Both the position numbers and the translations under genes were made by a program. Below the pieces are notes generated by a model. That model saw only the letters and a list, made by a program, of their open reading frames with translations, did no database searches and was not told where the DNA came from. Positions 1-8,793 of a stretch of 64,000 nucleotides of DNA are shown here, piece by piece. The first letter of the stretch is position 1. Each line of letters starts with the position of its first letter. Where the stretch lies: NCBI RefSeq assembly GCF_002368095.1, contig NZ_AP018227.1, positions 7,660,167-7,724,166 of the forward strand, read 5' to 3'. The DNA comes from Calothrix parasitica NIES-267 (GTDB lineage Bacteria > Cyanobacteriota > Cyanobacteriia > Cyanobacteriales > Nostocaceae).

Positions 1-58
1 CCCCATCTCCCCATCTCCCCATCTCCCCCTCTCCCCATCTCCCCACCTTCCCCCAATA
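1..58. repeat. Short tandem repeat, CCCCATCT-type
   Basis: Consecutive copies of a degenerate 7-8 base unit (CCCCATCT, CCCCCTCT, CCCCACCT) run from the window edge to just before dapB. Repeats of this kind are common between genes in filamentous cyanobacteria. No coding potential is seen. Confidence 0.8.
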
Positions 59-103
59 ACCCTACAGGGTCTACAATTCCTTTGTAGATTTCAATTTATA
101 AAT

Positions 104-934
104 ATGACTAATCAAGGACCTATACCAGTTGTTGTTAATGGTGCTGCGGGAAAAATGGGTCGGGAGGTAATAAAAGCTGTGTCGGAAGCACCGGATATGG
201 ATTTAGTGGGTGCTATTGATACAAGTCCCGAACATCAAGAGAAAGATGCGGGAGAGCTAGCTGGTTTAAGCGAACCTCTAGAAGTTCCGATTACTAACCA
301 AATGGAACCGATGCTGGCTTTTGCTTCCCAGGGAAAACAGCAGGGTGTTGTCGTTGATTTTACACATCCAGATTGCGTATACGACAATGTTCGTAGTGCT
401 ATAGCTTATGGAGTACGTCCTGTTGTTGGAACTACTGGGTTAAGTCCGCAGAAACTTCAAGATTTAGCTGATTTTGCAGATAAAGCTTCTACCGGATGTT
501 TAATTATTCCTAATTTCTCTATTGGGATGGTTTTACTTCAACAAGCAGCGGTTACAGCATCAAAATATTTCGAGCATGTTGAAATTATCGAACTTCATCA
601 CAATCAAAAAGCTGATGCACCAAGCGGTACTGCAATTAAAACCGCTCAAATGTTGGGAGAATTAGGGAAAACTTATAACCAAGCTATAGTAAACGAAACC
701 GAACATATAGCTGGAGCACGGGGAAGCCAAGCCGATGAAGGAATTAGAATTCACAGCGTTCGCTTACCGGGTTTAATTGCTCATCAGGAAGTAATTTTTG
801 GCGCATCTGGTCAAATTTATACTTTACGACATGATACCAGCGATAGAACTTGTTACATGCCAGGAGTATTGTTAGCAATTCGCAAAGTTATTCAGCTAAA
901 GTCGTTAGTATATGGATTAGAGAAGATTCTTTAA
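104..934 (+). CDS. dapB: 4-hydroxy-tetrahydrodipicolinate reductase
   Basis: Cytoplasmic NAD(P)H-dependent reductase of the diaminopimelate/lysine pathway; it turns hydroxy-tetrahydrodipicolinate into tetrahydrodipicolinate. The 276 residues match the usual family length. The N-terminal dinucleotide motif [10 protein letters not shown] lies at about residues 12-21 and VVGTTG at 107-112. The family signature [15 protein letters not shown] at about 163-177 carries the catalytic His pair (165/166), Lys169 and the substrate-binding SGT. The ATG at 104 is the first in-frame start after the repeat tract; no strong Shine-Dalgarno sequence is visible. It appears to be transcribed alone, with a hairpin after the stop. 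The assignment is secure. Confidence 0.97.
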   Translation: MTNQGPIPVVVNGAAGKMGREVIKAVSEAPDMDLVGAIDTSPEHQEKDAGELAGLSEPLEVPITNQMEPMLAFASQGKQQGVVVDFTHPDCVYDNVRSAIAYGVRPVVGTTGLSPQKLQDLADFADKASTGCLIIPNFSIGMVLLQQAAVTASKYFEHVEIIELHHNQKADAPSGTAIKTAQMLGELGKTYNQAIVNETEHIAGARGSQADEGIRIHSVRLPGLIAHQEVIFGASGQIYTLRHDTSDRTCYMPGVLLAIRKVIQLKSLVYGLEKIL

Positions 935-959
935 CTTAAAATCTTAAATCTAGAATCTC

Positions 960-1002
960 GGACACTTGTTATAAAGCGAAAAACTTTAACAACCTAGTGT
1001 CC
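960..1002 (+). terminator. Hairpin after dapB, possible terminator
   Basis: GGACACT at 960-966 pairs with AGTGTCC at 996-1002, and TTGTTA at about 966-971 pairs with TAACAA at 987-992 inside it, giving a long imperfect hairpin 26 bases after the dapB stop. No T-run follows, so intrinsic termination is uncertain. It could equally be a repeat-borne palindrome. Confidence 0.35.
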
Positions 1003-1006
1003 TCAC

Positions 1007-1039
1007 AATCCAAAATCCAAAATCCAAAATCCAAAATCC
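1007..1039. repeat. CCAAAAT heptamer tandem repeat
   Basis: Between four and five copies of a seven-base unit (CCAAAAT) end three bases before the ATG at 1043, so the repeat takes the place of the ribosome-binding region of the next gene. The same unit recurs near 13994, 59545, 59680 and 63105. Confidence 0.85.
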
Positions 1040-1042
1040 ACA

Positions 1043-2095
1043 ATGCTCGTCCCACTGACACGCGAGAAATTTGAACAGTTAATTCCCTTAATTGCCACTG
1101 GTTTGCAATATAAATATTATTGGGGAAAATTTTCCGATTTTTTGCAGCGCTTATTAATATCTGTAATTATTGCGACTGTAATTTTACTTATAGAGGTAAT
1201 TTTACGTCTTCCTTTAGGCCCAGTTGTATTTTGCTTCGGACTTGTAGGAGCACTTTACTGGTTATGGGGACCGGTATTGTGGGCTAGTTTACGAAATTGG
1301 AAATATCGTCGTTATAAATACGCTGGTTTTTTCCGAGGTCAAGTCTTGGACTGGTGGATTACAGAAGAATTGATTGGTACGCAAGAAACAGTCAATAACA
1401 AGGGTGATTTAGTAATTGTAGAAAATCGAGAAAAACGGATTAATTTAGAAGTTGGAGACGAAAGCGGATTTACTGCTTTACTCAAAGCACCATTACAAAA
1501 TTCCCACAAAATTATCAATCCGGGTCAAGTCGCAGAAATGTTGGTTTTTTCCAGCAGTCCCGATTTAAGCAGGATAGAAGAAATAACTGACATATATATC
1601 CCCAATCGCAGCTTATGGGTTAGCGACTATCCTTTCTTACGTCAAGATTACTTCAAAGAAGTAAGTCGCCGCATTTACGATGATAGAGAAGAAAGACCCC
1701 GCAATCGTCGTCGTCCAAGACGAGAAAGACCTAGAGAAATTGATAGATATTATGAAGATGATGAATGGGAACGCTCACCCAGAGAAAGAAGTCGAGAAAT
1801 TGAAAGATATTACGAAGATGAGGTAGAACCACAAGAACGTCCAAGACGAGAAAGACCGAGAGAAACTGACAAATATTACGAAGATGAAATAGAACCACAA
1901 AAGCGTCCCAGAGAAGAAAGACCTAGAGAAACTGACAGGTATTACGAAGATGAAATAGAGCCACAAGAGCGTCCAAGACGAGAAAGACCTAGAGAAGTTG
2001 ATAGTTATGACAATGATGAAATGCGAAAACTTCCTCCCTTAGAAAAACCTAAAAATCCTAGAAGAAGACGTAATAATAATCAAGATGACTGGTAA
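1043..2095 (+). CDS. Membrane protein with charged tandem-repeat tail
   Basis: No function recognised; similar cyanobacterial proteins are sometimes loosely labelled phosphate permease, which nothing here supports. Two hydrophobic segments lie at about residues 35-55 and 60-82, followed by a basic WKYRRYKY stretch and a soluble domain to about residue 215. The tail from about 220 is very rich in Arg, Glu, Asp, Tyr and Pro. It repeats a 21-residue unit built around RRERPRETDKYYEDE, regular for three copies and more degenerate before that, and ends in a basic segment. The tail is presumably disordered and on one side of the membrane. The ATG at 1043 directly follows a CCAAAAT repeat, so translation initiation may not use a Shine-Dalgarno sequence. 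Confidence 0.6.
   Translation: MLVPLTREKFEQLIPLIATGLQYKYYWGKFSDFLQRLLISVIIATVILLIEVILRLPLGPVVFCFGLVGALYWLWGPVLWASLRNWKYRRYKYAGFFRGQVLDWWITEELIGTQETVNNKGDLVIVENREKRINLEVGDESGFTALLKAPLQNSHKIINPGQVAEMLVFSSSPDLSRIEEITDIYIPNRSLWVSDYPFLRQDYFKEVSRRIYDDREERPRNRRRPRRERPREIDRYYEDDEWERSPRERSREIERYYEDEVEPQERPRRERPRETDKYYEDEIEPQKRPREERPRETDRYYEDEIEPQERPRRERPREVDSYDNDEMRKLPPLEKPKNPRRRRNNNQDDW
1725..2010 (+). repeat. 63-base coding tandem repeat
   Basis: Within the preceding gene, units beginning CGAGAAAGACC recur with a period of 63 bases at about 1848, 1911 and 1974, with degenerate earlier copies. The period is a multiple of three, so copy-number change keeps the reading frame. The repeat also opens a long minus-strand frame at 1775-1966 that I do not regard as a gene. 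Confidence 0.75.
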
Positions 2096-2172
2096 TAGGA
2101 ATTAAAAGTTAGGAGTTAGGAATTATTAATTATAAATTTTAAACCTTTAACTTTTGACCTTTAAGCTAAAAT

Positions 2173-2466
2173 TTATTCCAACAATTCAGCAAGGTCTTCC
2201 AAAGGATATTCTGGTTCTTCAGGAGAAAATTCAACACAAATTCTCACCTTCCCTTTTTTCCAACCTCTAGCACCTAGCTTTAAAATTTCACAATCAATAC
2301 CTTCATCAAATAAAGATGCTTCTGGCATCTGAAAACTAATATATTTCTGTATAACTTCTAGCAATTCCAGAACTTTAAAAGTACTAGAAATTTCTAGATT
2401 TCCAGAGTCTTCCGCACTTATAGATATAACTTCGTTACGTTCCAATCGCTCGAACTGCTTTTCCAT
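2173..2466 (-). CDS. KGK domain protein
   Basis: A 97-residue acidic protein. The segment GWKKGKVRICVEFSPEEPE near residues 69-87 is the signature of the cyanobacterial KGK family, named after that tripeptide. The family's function is unknown. It has no signal peptide or membrane segment. The ATG at 2466 is followed by the typical family N-terminus, which contains a short acidic region and a predicted helix (VLELLEVIQKYI). It is convergent with the preceding gene, with a 77-base gap, and separate from the next. Confidence 0.75.
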   Translation of the reverse strand: MEKQFERLERNEVISISAEDSGNLEISSTFKVLELLEVIQKYISFQMPEASLFDEGIDCEILKLGARGWKKGKVRICVEFSPEEPEYPLEDLAELLE

Positions 2467-2885
2467 GCGAATTTCTTATACTTAAATTATTTGCTGTACC
2501 AGAAAATCAGGATATTTCCCGTTTTATAATATTGAATGCAAAAGTCGGTAGACAGTTATTATATATCCTAGGCAATTATTTATTCATACCAAATTGTCTA
2601 ACATTCAGAAGTAATTATATTTACCTTTATCAATACTTTGCACTATTTTAAATAAACGATGAAGCGAGGATTTGTAATAGGTATTTTGCAAATTTATCAA
2701 ACCTGCGTGCAAGTTAAAAAACTATCACATTAATATCAGCTATAAGCCATCTATAAATAGTTTATTTATCATTATTTATACAATTAACCTTGTGTAAATA
2801 TACAAACCATCACAAGTATTTAAGTTTATTTTTTAATAGCTACGCATGATTTAAATAATACCTTTAGTCAACTTTCGATATTCGT
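2467..2885. other. Intergenic region, AT-rich
   Basis: This is a divergent promoter region between the KGK gene and the gene at 2886. It is very AT-rich with only tiny open frames (up to about 24 codons). I see no repeat, RNA or clear operator. Confidence 0.5.
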
Positions 2886-3659
2886 ATGTATTTAAATTTA
2901 TTTATCAGCAGCACTATCAGTATAGTAGTAACAACACTGTTAGCATTCAGCGTACTGCAATGGTTTCACGTCCCTGCTGGCAACTTTCTTGATTGGGTAA
3001 TTGGTGGTGCAAGTTTTTGGTGGCTTTTGGTAATTGTTACTGTACCTTGGAATATTCATTTTAAAGCGAGAGAAACTTTATTTGATGCAGAACAATCTAT
3101 TGAAAAAGAAATTACTGTTGATGAAAAGCAGTTGAAATACGTCAAACTTTTAGTAAAACGTTCGTTGATAATTGCAGTTTTTCTACATATATTATCTACA
3201 ATCGGTCTTTATACATTAGCTGCTACTGGTATTAGTGCTGTGGGTTATATTAGTTCCGGTGCAGCATTATTACTAACAGGTTTGCGTCCAGCTATTAGCG
3301 CTTACGAATATTTATACAAGCGGCTAACAAGTATTGGTAGAGAATTAAAATATCCTCGGGAAGATATTGTCGAGTTACGCAATCGCTTTAGTGCTGTTGA
3401 AGAAAAAGTATTTATCATCGAAGAACAGCTAAATCCAGAAAACCCCGACTCTTTAGCAGCTAGACAGAAAACTCATTCACAAGAAACTCGTAAAGAATTA
3501 GCGACTATCGCTGCAACAATAGAAGAATTTAAAGCAACCAATAAAATCGAACACGAGCGAATATCGCGAGAATCAAAACAAGCAATTGCTCAACTTTCTA
3601 CCGACGGACAATTTTTAGAACACGTTCGGGAGATAATTCGATTTTTTAAAGCAGCGTGA
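2886..3659 (+). CDS. Membrane protein with C-terminal coiled coil
   Basis: Not recognised. The 257 residues have four hydrophobic segments at about 4-26, 34-54, 92-116 and 118-135. A soluble segment with heptad-like Leu/Ile/Val spacing follows (about 155-245; ELRNRFSAVEEKVFIIEEQL), likely a coiled coil. The layout is that of an integral membrane protein with a cytoplasmic helical stalk. The ATG at 2886 is the first in frame. A 9-bp hairpin followed by a short T-run lies 80 bases after the stop, so it is probably monocistronic. Confidence 0.6.
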   Translation: MYLNLFISSTISIVVTTLLAFSVLQWFHVPAGNFLDWVIGGASFWWLLVIVTVPWNIHFKARETLFDAEQSIEKEITVDEKQLKYVKLLVKRSLIIAVFLHILSTIGLYTLAATGISAVGYISSGAALLLTGLRPAISAYEYLYKRLTSIGRELKYPREDIVELRNRFSAVEEKVFIIEEQLNPENPDSLAARQKTHSQETRKELATIAATIEEFKATNKIEHERISRESKQAIAQLSTDGQFLEHVREIIRFFKAA

Positions 3660-3985
3660 GGTTTTAGAAACGTAGTGAGAATCAATTAAAAGTAAGGTAG
3701 AGCTGTAATACCAGAAAATGCATGTTTCTTTGTGGGTATGAAAATACTCATAAGGGTTGAGTATTTTTGGAGAAAATATCCCCTCAGAGAGAATAGCGAG
3801 CTTTTGGGGTAGCGAGTTGCTGTAGTGTATTTTAGGAGCAATGCTGTTAACCGTGACAACCCAGCAGCAATTATAAGGTTTGTTGGTACGTTTCGCCTGA
3901 AGGAAAGCTTAGAATCTACGGAAGAAAAGTTTTTGAAAAAAGTAACTTCTTTATGATGTTCTCCTTTTGTCTGGGTTGTTAAACA
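3660..3985. other. Intergenic region between convergent genes
   Basis: The only structure seen is the hairpin at 3741-3767. Open frames are no longer than about 12 codons. Nothing else can be identified. Confidence 0.5.
3741..3767 (+). terminator. Intrinsic terminator-like hairpin
   Basis: AAAATACTC (3741-3749) pairs perfectly with GAGTATTTT (3759-3767) around a 9-base loop, and the second arm ends in T residues. It lies downstream of the membrane protein gene and could serve both strands, because the A-run on the other side becomes a U-run on the minus transcript. Confidence 0.55.
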
Positions 3986-5005
3986 TTAATTCCATTCGGC
4001 TAAAACAATTTTGCCGATAGTTTTCCCTCCTTCGAGACGTTGATGAACATCCCGTAGGTTTTTAGCATTGATAGGTTTGACTACATCATTGCAAGTTGTA
4101 ACAATCACACCATCTTCAATCAATTTACTCAACTCATTAAGTAAATTACTTTGCTCCACCATATCTTCTGTTTGATACATGGAGCGAGTAAACATAAATT
4201 CCCACACCATACCAGCACTTTTACTTTTTAAAGTATCCATATCTAGCGGTTGTTTGTTTTCCACAATGGAACAAATTATTCCTTGGGGTTTAATCGCTTT
4301 AGTCATAGCTTCCCAGTGACCATCTGTATCGTTCAAGCAAAGAATATAATCAACATTTTGATAACCAATTTTCTCTATCTCGTCCGCAAGATTATTTCGA
4401 TGATTAACTATTTCATCAGCACCAAGTTTTTCACACCAAGCAATTGTTTCAGGACGAGAAGCTGTAGCAATAACATTAAGTTTGGCTAGCTTTTTCGCTA
4501 TTTGAATCGCAATAGAACCAACTCCCCCTGCACCATTGATAATTAAAATTGATTTACCCGCATCTGCTCCTGTTTTATCAATATTCAATCTTTCAAACAG
4601 AGCTTCCCAAGCAGTGATACCAGTAAGAGGAAAAGCTGCTGCATTCGCAAAATCTAAATTCTTGGGTTTGCGACCAACAATTCTGGCATCCACCAAATGA
4701 AATTCGCTGTTGGTCCCAGGACGAGTAATATCTCCTGCATAATAAACCTCGTCTCCCGGTTTAAATTCTGTTACTTCTTCTCCAACTTCTACCACTACAC
4801 CGGCTGCATCCCAACCAAGAATGCGGGGTTCGGATTCAACTTTATCTTGAGAAGAGCGGATTTTATAATCTACTGGGTTAACAGAAATAGCTTTAACCTG
4901 TATCAGTAAATCTTTGCCTTTGGCTGTGGGTTTAGGGATTTCAACATCTAACAGACTATTTTCGTTATCAATGGGTAAATATTGAGTTAAACCTACTGCT
5001 TTCAT
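3986..5005 (-). CDS. Zinc-type alcohol dehydrogenase-like / quinone oxidoreductase
   Basis: Medium-chain dehydrogenase/reductase of the quinone-oxidoreductase-like branch, predicted to reduce quinones or alpha,beta-unsaturated carbonyls with NADPH. The N-terminal GroES-like domain contains ISVNPVDYKIR, and the Rossmann motif GAGGVGSIAIQIAK lies mid-protein. The catalytic zinc ligands of true alcohol dehydrogenases are not apparent. The start is the ATG at 5005, which has GGAGGT seven bases upstream; the frame extends to a TTG at 5020 inside that Shine-Dalgarno region. It is the last gene of a four-gene minus-strand set below a divergent HxlR regulator, which fits an electrophile- or quinone-stress role (inference). 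Confidence 0.88.
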   Translation of the reverse strand: MKAVGLTQYLPIDNENSLLDVEIPKPTAKGKDLLIQVKAISVNPVDYKIRSSQDKVESEPRILGWDAAGVVVEVGEEVTEFKPGDEVYYAGDITRPGTNSEFHLVDARIVGRKPKNLDFANAAAFPLTGITAWEALFERLNIDKTGADAGKSILIINGAGGVGSIAIQIAKKLAKLNVIATASRPETIAWCEKLGADEIVNHRNNLADEIEKIGYQNVDYILCLNDTDGHWEAMTKAIKPQGIICSIVENKQPLDMDTLKSKSAGMVWEFMFTRSMYQTEDMVEQSNLLNELSKLIEDGVIVTTCNDVVKPINAKNLRDVHQRLEGGKTIGKIVLAEWN

Positions 5006-5057
5006 GGGTTTTACCTCCAAATTTTAAATATTATTAGCTGATTTGAATCGAGTGCGA

Positions 5058-5951
5058 TTAGTTCTTGGACTGCTCCGGAATCACATCGAACTTACCATCA
5101 GTGCGTACATAGATGATGCTCTCCTTTCCTGCTTTAGAAGAGACTTGATGCACCGATTTTCCCTTCGAACTGAAATAACTACCCGGCACCAAGGCTTTGA
5201 CTTCGGTTTCACCCGGCACTTGATACTGTGGTTGACCCTGGATTACTACAGCACCGAAGGTTGAGCCATGACTACGTATTTTTCCGTTAAATCCACCTGG
5301 TAGCTTAATAAGGGTTCCGTTCAACTGATTTTCCTGGGGTTTACCCCAAAGAAAGGCTACCTTTGCTCCATTAGTCGAATCTGTTATTCCGGGCTGATTA
5401 ACCCAAACGATGTTGGATGCGTCCACGTTAATCGGCTTCTCCGAGCTAGAAAACGCTTTCTCAGTAGGAAGGACAAGATACGGTCCGTCTTCGATTTCTA
5501 TGTACGCCAGGTTCTTGCTACCCTTGGCAGCAGTAATGTGTACACCTCCGGCTGGCTGCGTCCAGAAAGAATCCTTCGGCAGCCACATCTTCTCGGCATT
5601 CGGGTCATCGTTGTGAATGGTGCCGCTAATGACCATTCCACGGTAGGTGACATTGTGAATATGAGGTGGCGACGAAAAACCGTCCACAAATTCTACGAGG
5701 AAGCCTGACGCTCCAGAAGCAGTGCGATCGCCCCAAAGAGTACCAGCCTTCGGGCTTTGGTCGCCGCGAGCCGGGTTGAGCGGTCCCCACTCGACTTCGG
5801 ACATCAAGACAACCTCGGAATTTGTCTCCACTTCGGCTTTCGGAACGGTACTTTGGGATGTAACCTGGGCGCAACCCAAGGCGGTTACGAAGAGTACAAA
5901 TGCAAGTAATAAAAACTTTCTTATGTTTTTCATGGGAAAATTTTTGGTCAT
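5058..5951 (-). CDS. DUF4437-type bicupin lipoprotein
   Basis: Predicted exported lipoprotein. A basic N-terminus and hydrophobic core ([16 protein letters not shown]) end in a lipobox with acceptor Cys at about residue 27. Two related cupin halves follow. The first contains LNPARGD, GTLWGD and the metal-ligand-like PPHIHN; the second has FLWGK and [11 protein letters not shown]. This matches DUF4437 proteins, whose function is not established. The start could be the ATG at 5951 or the one at 5933 (MKNIRKF); neither has a good ribosome site. The coding sequence is visibly richer in G+C than its neighbours, which suggests transfer. Another SDR gene lies 22 bases upstream in the same direction. 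Confidence 0.75.
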   Translation of the reverse strand: MTKNFPMKNIRKFLLLAFVLFVTALGCAQVTSQSTVPKAEVETNSEVVLMSEVEWGPLNPARGDQSPKAGTLWGDRTASGASGFLVEFVDGFSSPPHIHNVTYRGMVISGTIHNDDPNAEKMWLPKDSFWTQPAGGVHITAAKGSKNLAYIEIEDGPYLVLPTEKAFSSSEKPINVDASNIVWVNQPGITDSTNGAKVAFLWGKPQENQLNGTLIKLPGGFNGKIRSHGSTFGAVVIQGQPQYQVPGETEVKALVPGSYFSSKGKSVHQVSSKAGKESIIYVRTDGKFDVIPEQSKN

Positions 5952-5976
5952 CACTTATTTGATGTACATAAAAATT

Positions 5977-6774
5977 CTAAGTTAAAACCGTCTCAATAAC
6001 ACTTGCAATCTCTTGGCACTTCCCCGTATCAAGCACATCGGGATGGGGAGAGGCAAACTGACGTGAATCATTGTCAAAATACTTACCTGAAGCAGTTTTG
6101 AATTCATCTGTCAGTGCTGCACGAGTTAGTATTTCTGCCCCGATGCGGATATCACCACCGGTCACCCCAAAAGCCTGCTTCACCATTTTGCTACCGAGCA
6201 TGGAACCAGGGTTAATCGCGACGATTATAGGACCGCTATCCTTAAGGGAAAGCCCTAGAATACGCGACCACATTGTAAGTGCTAATTTGCTTTGTGCATA
6301 AGCTGCTCCATCGCGTAGTTTGACTCTTCCAGTCAGTGCTTCTGTTTGGACGGTCGATTGAGCAGCGGAAGACAAATTAATTACCCGTCCTGAAGTACCA
6401 AGCAGTGGTAATAGCCTTTGTGTAAGTAGATAGGGAGCGATGGTATTAACAGCAAAACGTACATCAAGCCCATCCTGGGTGACAGGATTGGTCGCATTAT
6501 AAACGCCTGCATTATTAATTAGCACATCAAGTTTAGATTGCTTTTCCGCAACTGTTTTTGCGAGTCCCTCGACATTGCTTATGAGAGATAAATCGGCCAC
6601 ATAGATTTCAACAGTTCCACCACCTTTGAGTTCAAGGAGTGTTTTTTGCACTTGTTCGAGCTTTTCTGGATTACGACCATGCAATAAAACATTGTGCCCC
6701 TGTGAAGCTAAGAGCTTGGCTGTTTCTAAGCCGATACCGTCGGTTGAACCGGTAATGAGAATAGTTTTTTGCAT
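5977..6774 (-). CDS. Short-chain dehydrogenase/reductase
   Basis: Classical SDR of 265 residues, close to the retinol-dehydrogenase-like group. The cofactor motif TGSTDGIG lies at about residues 8-15, LLHGRN follows strand 2 (suggesting NADPH), and NNAGVY lies at about 87-92. The catalytic Tyr-Lys pair is in YAQSKLAL, preceded by the active-site serines in NLSSAAQS. It is cytoplasmic with unknown substrate. It sits in the minus-strand cassette between the lipoprotein gene (22-base gap) and the enoyl-CoA hydratase-like gene (80-base gap). The ATG at 6774 has only an A-rich leader. Confidence 0.88.
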   Translation of the reverse strand: MQKTILITGSTDGIGLETAKLLASQGHNVLLHGRNPEKLEQVQKTLLELKGGGTVEIYVADLSLISNVEGLAKTVAEKQSKLDVLINNAGVYNATNPVTQDGLDVRFAVNTIAPYLLTQRLLPLLGTSGRVINLSSAAQSTVQTEALTGRVKLRDGAAYAQSKLALTMWSRILGLSLKDSGPIIVAINPGSMLGSKMVKQAFGVTGGDIRIGAEILTRAALTDEFKTASGKYFDNDSRQFASPHPDVLDTGKCQEIASVIETVLT

Positions 6775-6854
6775 ATTTTTTTTTAAATTGAAACTGGTTA
6801 TTTTACAAAACTACCAAAGGTTTGATTTTAATTCGATTTAGAACAGCGTCACTA

Positions 6855-7700
6855 TTATTCGATTTCCTGAATACCAATAACCCCTTGGTTCCAGTTACGT
6901 TGATTCTCCATATCATTTTGAAAACCTTTGTCATCTGCAAATTGGAAACGCTTAATTGCTGGTGTTTTACTTGTTGCTTGATATAGCCAGTAAGCTTCTT
7001 CTGTAAGAGCATCTTCGATAGGCTTGTCGATTGAAGCATAAACAGCCTGCTTACAAGCATTAATCGAATCAGCTGGGAAATGGGCGATGCGTTTTGCTAA
7101 CTCATCGACATAAGCACCAATCTTGTCAGCATCGAGAGCCTTATTAATAGTGCCATAGGCAACTGCATCATCTGCATCAAAATCACGCGCACTTAAAATA
7201 ATTTCCAATGCACGTCCCAAACCTGTCTGACGAGCCATGCGAGATGCACCACCACCACAAGGCAGAATCCCCATACCGACTTCCATCTGCATGAACTTTG
7301 CCTTACCACGAGCTGCAAAGCGCATATCACAAGCCAGCGCAAATTCATGACCGCCACCTCGTGCGAACCCTTCTATTTTGGCGATAGTCGCTTGTGGCAG
7401 TTTACTAATACGCTCCAGGGTAGTCTGTAAATAGAGCAGTTTCACCTCGTCACGTGATACCGCAGTCGTTGACATGTCTTTGAGGAAATTGGTATCCGCA
7501 TGAGCCACAAAAATCTCTGGGTGAGCAGACTGGAAAACAACAACTTTGGTGCTACTCTCCCCTTCGAGTGTTTCAGCCAATCGATTTAGATCGTCTAGCA
7601 TCGGAATCCCTTGAACATTCACAGGGGGATAATCAAAACTAACAGTAAGAACTGCTCCATCCTTTGTCGTCTTGAATGTAGTGTAGTTTTCGTAAGCCAT
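6855..7700 (-). CDS. Enoyl-CoA hydratase/isomerase family protein
   Basis: Crotonase-fold protein. The oxyanion-hole segments are AHPEIFVAHAD and IEGFARGGGHEFALACDMR, with downstream MGILPCGGGASRMARQTG as in the hydratase/isomerase family. The substrate is unknown; it may act on a CoA thioester or a related ring compound. I place the start at the ATG at 7700 (MAYENYTTF), preceded by an AAGAAAGAGAT ribosome site. The open frame extends to 7766, but that extension has no family similarity and would overlap the promoter. It is the first gene of the minus-strand cassette and lies divergently 117 bases from the HxlR regulator, its likely controller. Confidence 0.85.
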   Translation of the reverse strand: MAYENYTTFKTTKDGAVLTVSFDYPPVNVQGIPMLDDLNRLAETLEGESSTKVVVFQSAHPEIFVAHADTNFLKDMSTTAVSRDEVKLLYLQTTLERISKLPQATIAKIEGFARGGGHEFALACDMRFAARGKAKFMQMEVGMGILPCGGGASRMARQTGLGRALEIILSARDFDADDAVAYGTINKALDADKIGAYVDELAKRIAHFPADSINACKQAVYASIDKPIEDALTEEAYWLYQATSKTPAIKRFQFADDKGFQNDMENQRNWNQGVIGIQEIE

Positions 7701-7778
7701 ATCTCTTTCTTTATAATTTCTATGATTCAAAATATGGTAAAAATACACAAAATAACAAGTACGCACAATTTTGTTGTG

Positions 7779-7798
7779 TAGTTACAAAAAAGTAACTA
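7779..7798. promoter_or_regulatory. Predicted HxlR operator palindrome
   Basis: TAGTTAC (7779-7785), six A residues, then GTAACTA (7792-7798): a perfect 7-6-7 inverted repeat in the 117-base divergent region, 19 bases before the regulator's ATG. Palindromic operators of this size between a regulator and the operon it controls are usual for HxlR/DUF24 proteins. Binding here is inferred. Confidence 0.7.
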
Positions 7799-7817
7799 TT
7801 GAAAGATTTAGAGAATT

Positions 7818-8174
7818 ATGGCGCACAAAAACAATTGCGATCGCCCCTATGGATGCTCCGTCGAAGCCACATTATCTGTAATTGGTGGACGGTGGAAACC
7901 CGTGATTATTTTCAATCTCTTGCAGAATGATGTGTTGCGCTTCGGTGAATTGAAGAAGAGAATTGAAGGTATTACGCAACGTATGCTTACTAATCAACTA
8001 CGGGAATTGGAAAAAGATAAGATTGTGGCGCGAAAGGTTTATGCCGAAGTACCGCCGCGTGTAGAATATTCCCTGACAGATTATGGTCGTACTCTGGAGC
8101 CAATTATGATTTCCATGAGAGATTGGGGAGCAGAGCATGTGAATGTGAAATTTGATGAGTCCTCGGCTTTGTAA
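7818..8174 (+). CDS. HxlR family transcriptional regulator
   Basis: A 118-residue winged-helix DNA-binding protein of the HxlR/DUF24 family. The family core LSVIGGRWKPVIIFNLL lies at about residues 20-36, the recognition region ITQRMLTNQLRELEKD at about 51-66, and the wing VPPRVEYSLTDYGR at about 77-90. Cys7 and Cys13 sit in the N-terminal arm, where thiol-based sensors of this family carry their redox cysteine, so electrophile or oxidant sensing is plausible. The gene is divergent from the four-gene oxidoreductase cassette with the palindrome at 7779-7798 between them. It probably represses both directions (inference). A HIP1 octamer lies at its 5' end. Confidence 0.92.
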   Translation: MAHKNNCDRPYGCSVEATLSVIGGRWKPVIIFNLLQNDVLRFGELKKRIEGITQRMLTNQLRELEKDKIVARKVYAEVPPRVEYSLTDYGRTLEPIMISMRDWGAEHVNVKFDESSAL

Positions 8175-8793
8175 AGCAAGGTCAGAAATTTATTCGGTAA
8201 TGTAGGTTTGCAAATCAGTTGAAAATTTCTGCACAGAACAGAATTATAGAGATTATAGCCCACGCACGCATAAAGTGAAAATTTGTAGCAGCCACAAGGG
8301 TTTGTGTATCAAAAAATTAGGATGTTCAAATGATACAGTTCTCTTGCAGTATTTACAGGGAAGCAATTCCAATATATAGGACTCATGTTGTATAAGATTT
8401 TTGTAGTGCATTTGCGTGCATTAACTTGTGTGACTTCTGCTCAACAACGGTTTTACAAGAACGCAGTACTTTCACTAACTTCTATCTTAATACTGCTCGG
8501 TTTCAGCTATAGCTGTGAAGATAAATTTCTTACAAGTCACCGTTATCGCATAATCACGGTTTTTCTCATTGAGAAAGCAAAATTACTATTACTGCAACTG
8601 GCTTTAACCACTAAAGCTGAAGTTTGTAATAGCAACATCTCTACAATGTTTCCTGTCATATAATTTCGTTAAAAGCATCGAAAAGCCTATGCTAGTTATG
8701 GGAGAAGTTTTATTTTTACAACTTCTACCGATGACAGTTTCTAATTCACACGGGGAATTAATAACATCACCCTTTGCATAAGGCTTTTTGATA
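8175..8793. other. Intergenic region, no gene supported
   Basis: About 620 bases hold an open frame of 92 codons (8385-8663, plus) and one of 65 codons on the other strand. Neither has recognisable domains, a ribosome site or believable composition. I see no repeats or RNA. Confidence 0.4.

Noticed and set aside
1775-1966. 63-codon minus-strand frame with repeated Phe/Ser/Tyr pattern
   Set aside because: It is the reverse reading of the charged tandem repeat in the membrane protein gene.
8385-8663. 92-codon plus-strand frame between the HxlR gene and the hydrolase gene
   Set aside because: No recognisable domain, poor ribosome site, irregular composition and an overlapping frame on the other strand. 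Not supported as a gene.
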